Assembly: GCA_037951105.1 (NCBI GenBank)
Contig: JBAMJV010007723.1
Location: 1-64,000 of the forward strand
Direction of reading: 5' to 3'
Source of the DNA: Echinarachnius parma
Taxonomy: Eukaryota > Echinodermata > Echinoidea > Clypeasteroida > Echinarachniidae
DNA length: 64,000 nucleotides
The notes under the pieces were generated by a model. It was not told the DNA's origin, did no database searches, and worked only from the letters and a program-made list of their open reading frames with translations. This document shows positions 1-12,890 of the stretch, in pieces. A program made the position numbers and the translations under genes. Within the stretch, counting starts at the first letter, position 1, and each line of letters opens with the position of its first letter.

Positions 1-3000
1 TATACCATGTGAAAGAGGAGTTCTCCATCTTTAATTTGATATATCTCACTAGGTGTAAATTTTGTCGAGCGAGAAGAAAATGACATTTGAATATACCCCC
101 CCCCCCCCCAACCCGAATCTACCGCTATATACCTCAATGCAAAGTGAGCGATTTTTCTCTATCGACCAGTACGGACAAATTAAAACAGTAAGAAAACAAA
201 GTTTTGTTCCGATATGTCGCTTATACCATGTGAAAGAGGAGATCTCCATCTTTAATTTGATATATCTCACTAGGTGTAAATTTTGTCGAGCGAGAAGAAA
301 ATGACATTTGAATATACCCCCCCCCCCCCCGAATATACCGCTATATACGTCAATGCAAAGTGAGCGATTTTTCTCTATCGACCAGTACGGACAAATTAAA
401 ACAGTAAGAAAACAAAGTTTTGTTCCGATATGTGGCTTATACCATGTGAAAGAGGAGATCTCCATCTTTAATTTGATATATCTCACTAGGTGTAAATTTT
501 GTCGAGCGAGAAGAAAATGACATTTGAATATACCCCCCCCCCCCCGAATATACCGCTATATACCTCAATGCAAAGTGAGCGATTTTTCTCTATCGACCAG
601 TACGGACAAATTAAAACAGTAAGAAAACAAAGTTTTGTTCCGATATGTGGCTTATACCATGTGAAAGAGGAGATCTCCATCTTTAATTTGATATATCTCA
701 CTAGGTGTAAATTTTGTCGAGCGAGAAGAAAATGACATTTGAATATACCCCCCCCCCCCCCCCGAATATACCGCTATATTCGTCAATGCAAAGTGAGCGA
801 TTTTTCTCTATCGACCAGTACGGACAAATTAAAACAGTAAGAAAACAAAGTATTGTTCCGATATGTGGCTTATACCACGTGAAAGAGGAGATCTTCATCT
901 TTAATTTGATATATCTCACTAGGTGTAAATTTTGTCGAGCGAGAAGAAAATGACATTTGAATATACCCCCCCCCCCCCCCAACCCGAATCTACCGCTATA
1001 TACCTCAATGCAAAGTGAGCGATTTTTCTCTATCGACCAGTACGGACAAATTAAAACAGTAAGAAAACAAAGTATTGTTCCGATATGTGGCTTATACCAC
1101 GTGAAAGAGGAGATCTTCATCTTTAATTTGATATATCTCACTAGGTGTAAATTTTGTCGAGCGAGAAGAAAATGACATTTGAATATACCCCCCCCCCCCC
1201 CAACCCGAATCTACCGCTATATACCTCAATGCAAAGTGAGCGATTTTTCTCTATCGACCAGTACGGACAAATTAAAACAGTAAGAAAACAAAGTTTTGTT
1301 CCGATATGTGGCTTATACCACGTGAAAGAGGAGATCTCCATCTTTAATTTGATATATCTCACTAGGTGTAAATTTTGTCGAGCGAGAAGAAAATGACATT
1401 TGAATATACCCCCCCCCCCCCCCCAACCCGAATCTACCGCTATATACCTCAATGCAAAGTGAGCGATTTTTCTCTATCGACCAGTACGGACAAATTAAAA
1501 CAGTAAGAAAACAAAGTTTTGTTCCGATATGTGGCTTATACCATGTGAAAGAGGAGTTCTCCATCTTTAATTTGATATATCTCACTAGGTGTAAATTTTG
1601 TCGAGCGAGAAGAAAATGACATTTGAATATACCCCCCCCCCCCCCTCCCCCCCAACCCGAATCTACCGCTATATACCTCAATGCAAAGTGAGCGATTTTT
1701 CTCTATCGACCAGTACGGACAAATTAAAACAGTAAGAAAACAAAGTTTTGTTCCGATATGTGGCTTATACCATGTGAAAGAGGAGATCTCCATCTTTAAT
1801 TTGATATATCTCACTAGGTGTAAATTTTGTCGAGCGAGAAGAAAATGACATTTGAATATACCCCACCCCCCCCCCCCCCCGAATATACCGCTATATTCGT
1901 CAATGCAAAGTGAGCGATTTGTAAATTTTGTCGAGCGAGAAGAAAATGACATTTGAATATACCCCCCCCCCCCCCCGAATATACCGCTATATTCGTCAAT
2001 GCAAAGTGAGCGATTTTTCTCTATCGACCAGTACGGACAAATTAAAACAGTAAGAAAACAAAGTATTGTTCCGATATGTGGCTTATACCACGTGAAAGAG
2101 GAGATCTTCATCTTTAATTTGATATATCTCACTAGGTGTAAATTTTGTCGAGCGAGAAGAAAATGACATTTGAATATACCCCCCCCCCCCCCAACCCGAA
2201 TCTACCGCTATATACCTCAATGCAAAGTGAGCGATTTTTCTCTATCGACCAGTACGGACAAATTAAAACAGTAAGAAAACAAAGTATTGTTCCGATATGT
2301 GGCTTATACCACGTGAAAGAGGAGATCTTCATCTTTAATTTGATATATCTCACTAGGTGTAAATTTTGTCGAGCGAGAAGAAAATGACATTTGAATATAC
2401 CCCCCCCCCCCCAACCCGAATCTACCGCTATATACCTCAATGCAAAGTGAGCGATTTTTCTCTATCGACCAGTACGGACAAATTAAAACAGTAAGAAAAC
2501 AAAGTTTTGTTCCGATATGTGGCTTATACCACGTGAAAGAGGAGATCTCCATCTTTAATTTGATATATCTCACTAGGTGTAAATTTTGTCGAGCGAGAAG
2601 AAAATGACATTTGAATATACCCCCCCCCCCCCCCCAACCCGAATCTACCGCTATATACCTCAATGCAAAGTGAGCGATTTTTCTCTATCGACCAGTACGG
2701 ACAAATTAAAACAGTAAGAAAACAAAGTTTTGTTCCGATATGTGGCTTATACCATGTGAAAGAGGAGTTCTCCATCTTTAATTTGATATATCTCACTAGG
2801 TGTAAATTTTGTCGAGCGAGAAGAAAATGACATTTGAATATACCCCCCCCCCCCCCCCAACCCGAATCTACCGCTATATACCTCAATGCAAAGTGAGCGA
2901 TTTTTCTCTATCGACCAGTACGGACAAATTAAAACAGTAAGAAAACAAAGTTTTGTTCCGATATGTCGCTTATACCATGTGAAAGAGGAGATCTCCATCT

Positions 3001-6000
3001 TTAATTTGATATATCTCACTAGGTGTAAATTTTGTCGAGCGAGAAGAAAATGACATTTGAATATACCCCCCCCCCCCCCCCCAACCGAATCTACCGCTAT
3101 ATACCTCAATGCAAAGTGAGCGATTTTTCTCTATCGACCAGTACGGACAAATTAAAACAGTAAGAAAACAAAGTTTTGTTCCGATATGTGGCTTATACCA
3201 TGTGAAAGAGGAGATCTCCATCTTTAATTTGATATATCTCACTAGGTGTAAATTTTGTCGAGCGAGAAGAAAATGACATTTGAATATACCCCCCCCCCCT
3301 CCCCGAATATACCGCTATATACCTCAATGCAAAGTGAGCGATTTTTCTCTATCGACCAGTACGGACAAATTAAAACAGTAAGAAAACAAAGTTTTGTTCC
3401 GATATGTGGCTTATACCATGTGAAAGAGGAGATCTCCATCTTTAATTTGATATATCTCACTAGGTGTAAATTTTGTCGAGCGAGAAGAAAATGACATTTG
3501 AATATACCCCCCCCCCCCCCCCGAATATACCGCTATATTCGTCAATGCAAAGTGAGCGATTTTTCTCTATCGACCAGTACGGACAAATTAAAACAGTAAG
3601 AAAACAAAGTATTGTTCCGATATGTGGCTTATACCACGTGAAAGAGGAGATCTTCATCTTTAATTTGATATATCTCACTAGGTGTAAATTTTGTCGAGCG
3701 AGAAGAAAATGACATTTGAATATACCCCCCCCCCCCCCAACCCGAATCTACCGCTATATACCTCAATGCAAAGTGAGCGATTTTTCTCTATCGACCAGTA
3801 CGGACAAATTAAAACAGTAAGAAAACAAAGTATTGTTCCGATATGTGGCTTATACCACGTGAAAGAGGAGATCTTCATCTTTAATTTGATATATCTCACT
3901 AGGTGTAAATTTTGTCGAGCGAGAAGAAAATGACATTTGAATATACCCCCCCCCCCCCAACCCGAATCTACCGCTATATACCTCAATGCAAAGTGAGCGA
4001 TTTTTCTCTATCGACCAGTACGGACAAAATACCACGATAGAGGAGATCTCCATCTTTTAAAATTGATATATCTCACTAGGTGTAAATTTTGTCGAGCGAG
4101 AAAGATAATGACATTTGAATATACCCCCCCCCCCCCCCCCAACCCGAATACTACCGCTATATACCTCAATGCAAAGTGAGCGATTTTATCTCTATCGACA
4201 GTACGACAAATTAAAACAGTAAGAAAACAAAGTTTTGTTCCGATATGTGCTTATACCATGTGAAAGAGGAGTTCTCCATCTTTAATTTGATATATCTCAC
4301 TAGGTGTAAAATTTTGTCGAGCGAGAAGAAAATGACATTTGAATATACCCCCCCCCCCCTCCCCCCAACCCGAATCTACCGCTATATACCTCAATGCAAA
4401 GTGAGCGATTTCTTCTCTATCGACAGTACGGACAATTTAAAACATAAGAAAACAAAAGTTTGTTCCGATATGGTCGCTCTATACCATGTGAAAGAGGAGA
4501 TCTCCATCTTTAATTGATATATCTCACTAGGTGTAAATTTTGTCGAGCGAGAAGAAAATGACATTTGAATATACCCCCCCCCCCCCCCCCCAACCCGAAT
4601 CTACCGCTATATACCTCAATTGCAAAGTGAGCGATTTTTCTCTATCGACCAGTACGGACAAATTAAAACAGTAAGAAAACAAAGTTTTGTTCCGATATGT
4701 GGCTTATACCACGTGATAAGAGGAGATCTCCATCTTTAATTTGATATATCTCACTAGGTGTAAATTTTGTCGAGCGAGAAGAAAATGACATTTGAATATA
4801 CCCCCCCCCCCCCCCCCCAACCCGAATCTACGCTATATACCTCAATGCAAAGTGAGCGATTTTTCTCTATCGACCAGTACGGACAAATTACCAGTACGGA
4901 CAAATTAAAACAGTAAGAAAACGAAGTTTTGTTCCGATATGTGGCTTATACCATGTGAAAGAGGAGTTCTCCATCTTTAATTTGATATATCTCACTAGGT
5001 GTAAATTTTGTCGAGCGAGAAGAAAATGACATTTGAATATACCCCCCCCCCCCTCCCCCCAACCCGAATCTACCGCTATATACCTCAATGCAAAGTGAGC
5101 GATTTTTCTCTATCGACCAGTACGGACAAATTAAAACAGTAAGAAAACAAAGTTTTGTTCCGATATGTGGCTTATACCATGTGAAAGAGGAGATCTCCAT
5201 CTTTAATTTGATATATCTCACTAGGTGTAAATTTTGTCGAGCGAGAAGAAAATGACATTTGAATATACCCCCCCCCCCCCCCCCGAATATACCGCTATAT
5301 TCGTCAATGCAAAGTGAGCGATTTTTCTCTATCGACCAGTACGGACAAATTAAAACAGTAAGAAAACAAAGTATTGTTCCGATATGTGGCTTATACCACG
5401 TGAAAGAGGAGATCTTCATCTTTAATTTGATATATCTCACTAGGTGTAAATTTTGTCGAGCGAGAAGAAAATGACATTTGAATATACCCCCCCCCCCCCC
5501 AACCCGAATCTACCGCTATATACCTCAATGCAAAGTGAGCGATTTTTCTCTATCGACCAGTACGGACAAATTAAAACAGTAAGAAAACAAAGTATTGTTC
5601 CGATATGTGGCTTATACCACGTGAAAGAGGAGATCTTCATCTTTAATTTGATATATCTCACTAGGTGTAAATTTTGTCGAGCGAGAAGAAAATGACATTT
5701 GAATATACCCCCCCCCCCCCCCCAACCCGAATCTACCGCTATATACCTCAATGCAAAGTGAGCGATTTTTCTCTATCGACCAGTACGGACAAATTAAAAC
5801 AGTAAGAAAACAAAGTTTTGTTCCGATATGTGGCTTATACCACGTGAAAGAGGAGATCTCCATCTTTAATTTGATATATCTCACTAGGTGTAAATTTTGT
5901 CGAGCGAGAAGAAAATGACATTTGAATATACCCCCCCCCCCCCCCCCCAACCCGAATCTACCGCTATATACCTCAATGCAAAGTGAGCGATTTTTCTCTA

Positions 6001-7960
6001 TCGACCAGTACGGACAAATTAAAACAGTAAGAAAACAAAGTTTTGTTCCGATATGTGGCTTATACCATGTGAAAGAGGAGTTCTCCATCTTTAATTTGAT
6101 ATATCTCACTAGGTGTAAATTTTGTCGAGCGAGAAGAAAATGACATTTGAATATACCCCCCCCCCCTCCCCCCAACCCGAATCTACCGCTATATACCTCA
6201 ATGCAAAGTGAGCGATTTTTCTCTATCGACCAGTACGGACAAATTAAAACAGTAAGAAAACAAAGTTTTGTTCCGATATGTCGCTTATACCATGTGAAAG
6301 AGGAGATCTCCATCTTTAATTTGATATATCTCACTAGGTGTAAATTTTGTCGAGCGAGAAGAAAATGACATTTGAATATACCCCCCCCCCCCCCCAACCC
6401 GAATCTACCGCTATATACCTCAATGCAAAGTGAGCGATTTTTCTCTATCGACCAGTACGGACAAATTAAAACAGTAAGAAAACAAAGTTTTGTTCCGATA
6501 TGTGGCTTATACCATGTGAAAGAGGAGTTCTCCATCTTTAATTTGATATATCTCACTAGGTGTAAATTTTGTCGAGCGAGAAGAAAATGACATTTGAATA
6601 TACCCCCCCCCCCCCTCCCCCCAACCCGAATCTACCGCTATATACCTCAATGCAAAGTGAGCGATTTTTCTCTATCGACCAGTACGGACAAATTAAAACA
6701 GTAAGAAAACAAAGTTTTGTTCCGATATGTGGCTTATACCATGTGAAAGAGGAGATCTCCATCTTTAATTTGATATATCTCACTAGGTGTAAATTTTGTC
6801 GAGCGAGAAGAAAATGACATTTGAATATACCCCCCCCCCCCCCCCCCCGAATATACCGCTATATTCGTCAATGCAAAGTGAGCGATTTTTCTCTATCGAC
6901 CAGTACGGACAAATTAAAACAGTAAGAAAACAAAGTATTGTTCCGATATGTGGCTTATACCACGTGAAAGAGGAGATCTTCATCTTTAATTTGATATATC
7001 TCACTAGGTGTAAATTTTGTCGAGCGAGAAGAAAATGACATTTGAATATACCCCCCCCCCCCCCCAACCCGAATCTACCGCTATATACCTCAATGCAAAG
7101 TGAGCGATTTTTCTCTATCGACCAGTACGGACAAATTAAAACAGTAAGAAAACAAAGTATTGTTCCGATATGTGGCTTATACCACGTGAAAGAGGAGATC
7201 TTCATCTTTAATTTGATATATCTCACTAGGTGTAAATTTTGTCGAGCGAGAAGAAAATGACATTTGAATATACCCCCCCCCCCCCCCCAACCCGAATCTA
7301 CCGCTATATACCTCAATGCAAAGTGAGCGATTTTTCTCTATCGACCAGTACGGACAAATTAAAACAGTAAGAAAACAAAGTTTTGTTCCGATATGTGGCT
7401 TATACCACGTGAAAGAGGAGATCTCCATCTTTAATTTGATATATCTCACTAGGTGTAAATTTTGTCGAGCGAGAAGAAAATGACATTTGAATATACCCCC
7501 CCCCCCCCCCCAACCCGAATCTACCGCTATATACCTCAATGCAAAGTGAGCGATTTTTCTCTATCGACCAGTACGGACAAATTAAAACAGTAAGAAAACA
7601 AAGTTTTGTTCCGATATGTGGCTTATACCATGTGAAAGAGGAGTTCTCCATCTTTAATTTGATATATCTCACTAGGTGTAAATTTTGTCGAGCGAGAAGA
7701 AAATGACATTTGAATATACCCCCCCCCCCTCCCCCCAACCCGAATCTACCGCTATATACCTCAATGCAAAGTGAGCGATTTTTCTCTATCGACCAGTACG
7801 GACAAATTAAAACAGTAAGAAAACAAAGTTTTGTTCCGATATGTCGCTTATACCATGTGAAAGAGGAGATCTCCATCTTTAATTTGATATATCTCACTAG
7901 GTGTAAATTTTGTCGAGCGAGAAGAAAATGACATTTGAATATACCCCCCCCCCCCCCCCC
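1..7960. repeat. Satellite array, ~221-bp monomer with internal poly-C
   Basis: About 36 head-to-tail monomers run from the left edge to 7960, where unique sequence begins directly after a poly-C run. Each monomer contains a conserved stretch around 'tgtcgagcgagaagaaaatg', a tract of roughly 10-18 C (sometimes interrupted by a single T or A), then one of two variants: 'aacccgaatctaccgc' or a shorter 'gaatataccgc'. Diagnostic positions (catgtg/cacgtg, gttctcc/atctcc/atcttc, tttt/tattgtt) recur in blocks of about seven monomers, for example from ~2088 to ~3631 and from ~5397 to ~6960, which is a higher-order repeat of ~1.55 kb. Both strands give open frames of 70-300 codons, but these only reflect a repeat with few stops and I do not regard them as genes. 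The left edge is cut by the window. Confidence 0.97.
4020..4900. repeat. Error-rich or divergent segment inside the satellite
   Basis: In this stretch nearly every monomer has single-base insertions or losses that are absent from the ~30 monomers on either side, such as 'agaaagataatg', 'gattttatctc', 'atcgacagtacgaca' and 'taaaattttgtc'. There is also a ~40-base local duplication near 4880-4905 and a deletion near 4027. Flanking monomers are nearly identical to each other, so a change of this kind over ~0.9 kb looks like low-accuracy consensus at an assembly join rather than ordinary divergence. Confidence 0.7.
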
Positions 7961-8492
7961 ATAATGTACAAAAACAATATTGCGTAATCTTACCTCCGCC
8001 TGTCCAGCATGCATTGCGAGGCTCTGCTGTGTATTCCTTGTATACTTTAAAATAGGCGTTTTGTCATTATTATAATAAAATCGAACCTCGGAGTACTTTG
8101 CTCTTTGTCTTTTCGAAGCCACCTTACTTTACGATCGGAAGGTAAAATGTCCGCTAGGCTAAATCACCCTTTGTCTAGCACAAATTCATGGTCCAGTGCA
8201 CATGAGCGTCTGTACACCGAATTTACGGACAATGCTTCGCTATTGGTTATTCAAGGACACCATAGATTTCCGTTTTGTGTACAAGACTATGGAAGCGGAC
8301 TCTTCACGGTCTAGTACTCCGGAATTGGTCGCTGGTAGTGGTCGCCAAAAGTAGCCCGATATTACAATCATGACATTATTTGTGTCCGTTTTTCACCTGA
8401 CAGGAAAAAAGGGGAAGACAAATGCAACCTTCAAAACTGAATGTATGATACACTCTGAAAGTACATGAATTTGCTTGTATAATTAGAACATA

Positions 8493-8493
<1 letters not shown>

Positions 8494-8561
<68 letters not shown>

Positions 8562-8601
8562 TGGGGGGGGGGGGGGGGGGCGGGGGGGGGGGGGGGGGGG
8601 G
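8494..8601. repeat. (TG)n microsatellite running into poly-G
   Basis: A TG dinucleotide run of about 66 bases passes into about 38 bases of almost pure G with one C. Long reading frames across it are low-complexity artefacts. Confidence 0.97.
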
Positions 8602-10081
8602 CTGAGGTGCGAATTGCATGAAACAAATATACCTGTATGTATTTTGTTTTAAACAAGTAGTGAATGTATACGGGCATATTTGTGACATGTTTGCCGGGCA
8701 GATGGGGGTGTTTTGCCCAAATGTATTGTGTTTGTGAATGACAGGACCCACCCCCCCCCCCCCGACAATTAAACAATAGACAACATAATGATATTATTAT
8801 ATGATTCTACTCTTTAATTTCTGATTTTGCCTGAAGATAATATGACTTTATTTGAAGAGATTGCTGAAGGCGAAAAAGGAGAAACATGACATGAACACTA
8901 TTTTCCACCGTATCTGTTTTTAATTGAATCCATTTTCTTTACAGGAGTCCGAATAAAACAATTAAATACAAAAACATATATACATTCTTAAAAACATTTT
9001 AAAAAAACGCACACATTGTTGTGTGTTTTGACCGTTTCATTTATAGGATTATAGGATTATATAGAATTTATAGAGTAGGGCATATTACATGTCCATAATT
9101 AATTACTCATACAAATGACTCATATAAGAGTTCTCAAGTATTAATATTCTCGTACCTAATCCAAGTACGTATATAATTAATGTCAAGGGTTCCAAGAAAA
9201 TTATGCTCAGACGAAGGTAAGTACATAATTGAGACAGGAGTATCGAACGAACGTCACGATACAGATCTCGAACATACTTAAACACTCTTGAACGAGAATT
9301 GTTTTGTTCATATTATGTACCTCAATCCGCGTGTTCTGTTATCTGTTGTTTCTTTTAATCTATTTGCCCTCGCATCTAAGCCAGAACAAATCTGTTTGTC
9401 ATGACTAGACAATTTCATGGAGTATTTTGCAAACATAGATCATTAAAATATTTAAAATAGATGACCCGCCCGTCTAATTGTTGCACGAGACAACGGTAAT
9501 ACCGTAGTACCAAAAGAATGAAAAGTTATTGTCAAACTTAATTTTAGTATATACAGCTCTACTGTTACGTTCATAGTTCAAAGTAATCGTTGACCATGCG
9601 TGAATGGTATATTATAAGGGAATCTATATATAACGCCATATAACGTCTCATTCATGAGGCTGATTTCATTCAAATAACAGTCACATTTTCTAAAAACAGT
9701 TTCTAAACATTTTTGAACGTTTCAATTAATTATCTTTTTACAAATGATGTGTTTTTGCAATTCCTACACCATGAACTCCCACCTTTCTGCCTACACAAAC
9801 TTTCCCCAGTATCTCAACAATTTTAAGCGTCATCTAAAACAGAACTTTACTGTCCCTTTAAATCAAAATGTACATCTTATACTTGTGACGAGACACACCC
9901 CCCCCCCCCCCCCCCCCAACAAAACGTCACATGAGAGTAAAAAGGGCGTAAAGTCCATTTTGGGCTAAATTGAGTTCAGCATACCATTTTGATTATATAA
10001 TAGGTCGAATCATTCTCCTTGTGATGCCAAATATTTACATCAAATTAATTTCCAATTGGAGAATATATATAACAAATAAGC
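8602..10081. other. No gene seen
   Basis: AT-rich intergenic sequence with poly-C runs near 8749-8763 and 9897-9917. I see no exon with paired splice sites, no RNA gene and no clear transposon end. Confidence 0.5.
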
Positions 10082-10085
10082 TTAA

Positions 10086-10614
10086 AGGGGTAGTACAGTT
10101 TTGGTAAGGCTGAGCTTTAGTAACCAACACCTGCACAATATCATTACAAAACTAATAGTTATAACTCCACCATGATCGAAAGGAATAGACAATTACAAAC
10201 GACTAAGTAAAAAGCCTGTTACCATTCAAAAATAGTCATTAAAACACAAAAGGGCGCTATCTAAAAAGGCATTGGTTTCAACCATTTTCATGCAAAATTA
10301 TGCATGTGATGTTTTGTTGAAATAATGATTAAATAGAGAGATCATCAACAACTATTTCAAAACCTCTTTTGAAATTTTTTGAAAAGGTGTAAGCATTTTT
10401 TAATTTAAAATCATCGAATAAATTTAGGCCCCAGATTTATTCCGATCGGCTATATTGATATTTCAGCCGTTTCTGAACAGATTTTGATCAAATAAAGTTT
10501 ATTCTGTCATTAAAATTGTATGCTCTTTCAAATTTTACACTCATTTTTGTTTTCATTATCACACAAAAAAATAATTTCGTGCAGCGCCCTCTAAACTAAC
10601 ACTGACCTACCCCT
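10086..10614. mobile_element. MITE family A, copy 1 (TTAA target site)
   Basis: The element begins AGGGGTAGTACAGTTTTGG after TTAA and ends in the inverted form ...CTACCCCT before TTAA, about 529 bp. The body matches five other copies in the window (12357, 30187, 32999, 37134, 40716), with shared internal blocks such as 'agagagatcatcaacaact' and 'gatatttcagccgtttctg'. There is no coding capacity. TTAA target duplications are known for piggyBac-like elements, so a piggyBac-type parent is inferred. Confidence 0.85.
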
Positions 10615-10618
10615 TTAA

Positions 10619-10997
10619 AGGGACTTAGTAACATTGTCCAAATCCTTGAAATAAAATTTTAATTCTAGCGGTTCCATCATACCTTGTTGTATTCGTATTA
10701 GCAATAAAATCATGGGACCGGTTTCGGTTTTTCAAATTTCCCTTTCGTTACAAAGATATGTACGATTAAAGTATTCAGATAAGAAAAACTCCCCCGCAGT
10801 TTTTCTTACCGTGTACAAAGTGAGTGCAGTGAGTCAGTGAATATCACTTTGCATTTTCGCTCATTACTTGGCCATGCATTGTCCATTTGACTTGAAATTT
10901 TCACACAATACCCTGTGGACATATGAGATAACAACAATATACATTGCATCAACCATTCATCACTTTTTGTACATATCAACAAAGTTACTAGATCCCT
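10619..10997. mobile_element. MITE family B, copy 1 (TTAA target site)
   Basis: A ~379-bp element with ends AGGGACTTAGTAAC... and ...GTTACTAGATCCCT between TTAA sites. Its left TTAA is also the right TTAA of the family A copy next to it. The body is shared with copies near 11427, 15536, 16441, 23476, 31244 and 34359. There is no coding capacity. Confidence 0.85.
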
Positions 10998-11426
10998 TTA
11001 AAATGTAATTATGTGTTTCTACAAGGCCCCTAAAATATAAAGTTATCATGATTATCTCCGACACGTGACTTAGCGCCCATCTCTTTCCCAACCGATACTG
11101 GTTTAATTCTCTTTACAAGTGTTTCGATTGATTATTTACCCGGGGTTGTTTATCTACAAGGACACCCGGCGTAATTTCTTGTTTGGTTACAAGGACAACG
11201 TTATAACATGACATTGTTTGATACAGTATCAAATTGATTTGTCGACTCCTTATAGTACAAAGCCAGCGGTGTTTTATCAGGCGCAGGTGCATAGCGCGGC
11301 GACAACACACGCTATTATACATATATACAGTGATGTATAGGAAGCGGTAACTCCGCCATGGCGTATTCAGGAGGTGCGTTTGAATACTTTTGTCTAACCA
11401 AGAATCAACGATTTGAAACGTGTTTA

Positions 11427-11817
11427 AAGTGATCTACTAACTTTGGTGACATGTGCAAAACCTGACGGAGAGTTGATAAAATTTGTATTTCTGAATTATC
11501 TAATAATATCCACTGAGTGATGTGTGAAAAATCCAAATGAGTGTCTTAATTATGACCGAGTAATGAGCGAAAATGCAAGTGATATTCATTAACTTATTGC
11601 ACTGACTTTGTACACAGTTTAAATTCTCCACTAGAGAATTTCAAATCCGTACTCTTCAATCATGCATATCTTTATAACAAAACATAAAAATGTGAAATGC
11701 CGAAACCTGTGCCCTACTTCTTCTGGTTATACAGATACAATGAGGTAGGCCTACTATGTGAGACCCGCTAGAGTGCCAAGTCAATTTTGTAAGTTTTGAC
11801 AATGTTACTGTATCTCT
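11427..11817. mobile_element. MITE family B, copy 2 (degraded ends)
   Basis: The copy starts AGTGATCTACTAACTTTGG after TTAA and ends near 'gttactgtatctct' before TTAA. Its internal text (cgagtaatgagcgaaaatgc) matches the family, on the strand opposite to copy 1. Confidence 0.75.
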
Positions 11818-12356
11818 TTAAGGAGAGTGTTTTCTCTTTCGTAGAGACTAGTCCGAGGTGCGTTTCAAAACGGGCTAGACAAGTGTCCTTAAACCCATCC
11901 CGGGTCATCCCACAAGATGGGGAAGACGGAGGGCAAGGTCTTCAACGAGGGAGGAGGAGAGTGCAGCAATTTGCACGGGAAAGATCAAATAGGTGCCTCA
12001 TCATGCTCATATATAGGGTGCCTTAATTTCGGGATGGGGGTTCTCCCACTGGTCTCCTTAGTTACGCCTCTTGTCTAATTGACTTTACCCTTAGGTACAT
12101 TAGCTCCCTACAATAAAGGCCAGCCATGGATGTATAGGAGGATGTTATATTCGGGCAAAATTACAGCCATGTTCGGGACAAGTCATACTACTTTTAAAAT
12201 ACTGTCCTCATTTTGCAAGGTTAGCCAAAATTCAAAAATTGCGACAGAATTGTCCTATATGAAAGAAAATACAATTGAATAGCTAGTCTGAGAAGATCAG
12301 GACTAGAGAGTACATTTTAGTGGTATTATAATATTATATAATATTTTAATATTTAA

Positions 12357-12890
12357 AGGGGTAGTTCAGTTTTGGTATAGAGGGCCCTGCACAAAATAGT
12401 TTTTTTGGTGAGATAATGAAAAACTGAGTGTAAAATTCGAAAGAGCATACAATTTTAATGACAAAATAAACTTTATTTAATCAAAATCGGTTTAGAAACG
12501 GCTGAAATATCAATAAATATATCCAATCGGAATTAATCTGGGCCAAAGATTTATTCGATGATTTATTGTTTAATTTAAAAAATGCTTACACTTTTTCAAA
12601 CATTTTCAAAAGTAGTTTTTAAATAGTTGTTGATGATCTCTCTATTTAATCATTATTTCAACAAAACATCACATGCATAATTTGGTATGAAAAATGGTTG
12701 AACCAATGTTTTTTTAGAGAGCGCTCTCTTGTGTTTTAATGGCTCTTTTTTAATGATAACCGGCTTTTTACTAAGTCGTTTTAAATTTTCTATACCTGTC
12801 GAGCATGGTGGAGTTATTACACTATTAGTTTGTATTGTTATTGTGCAAGTTTTGGTTACTAAAGCTCAGCCTTAACAAAACTGTACAGTA
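12357..12890. mobile_element. MITE family A, copy 2 (right end lost)
   Basis: The left end AGGGGTAGTTCAGTTTTGG is preceded by TTAA. The body matches family A in inverse orientation to copy 1. The right side stops at 'acaaaactgtacag' without the final inverted repeat. Confidence 0.8.

Noticed and set aside
1-7960. Dozens of open frames of 60-314 codons on both strands (MRYIKLKMEISS..., MSSEKKMTFEYT...)
   Set aside because: They repeat with the satellite period on both strands, include poly-Pro or poly-Gly from the C tract, and show no splice or domain evidence.
1-7960. CRISPR-like array
   Set aside because: The repeats are long, contiguous monomers without unique spacers, in a eukaryotic genome.
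8431-8776. Frames with His-Thr and Pro runs
   Set aside because: Direct translation of the TG and poly-G microsatellite.
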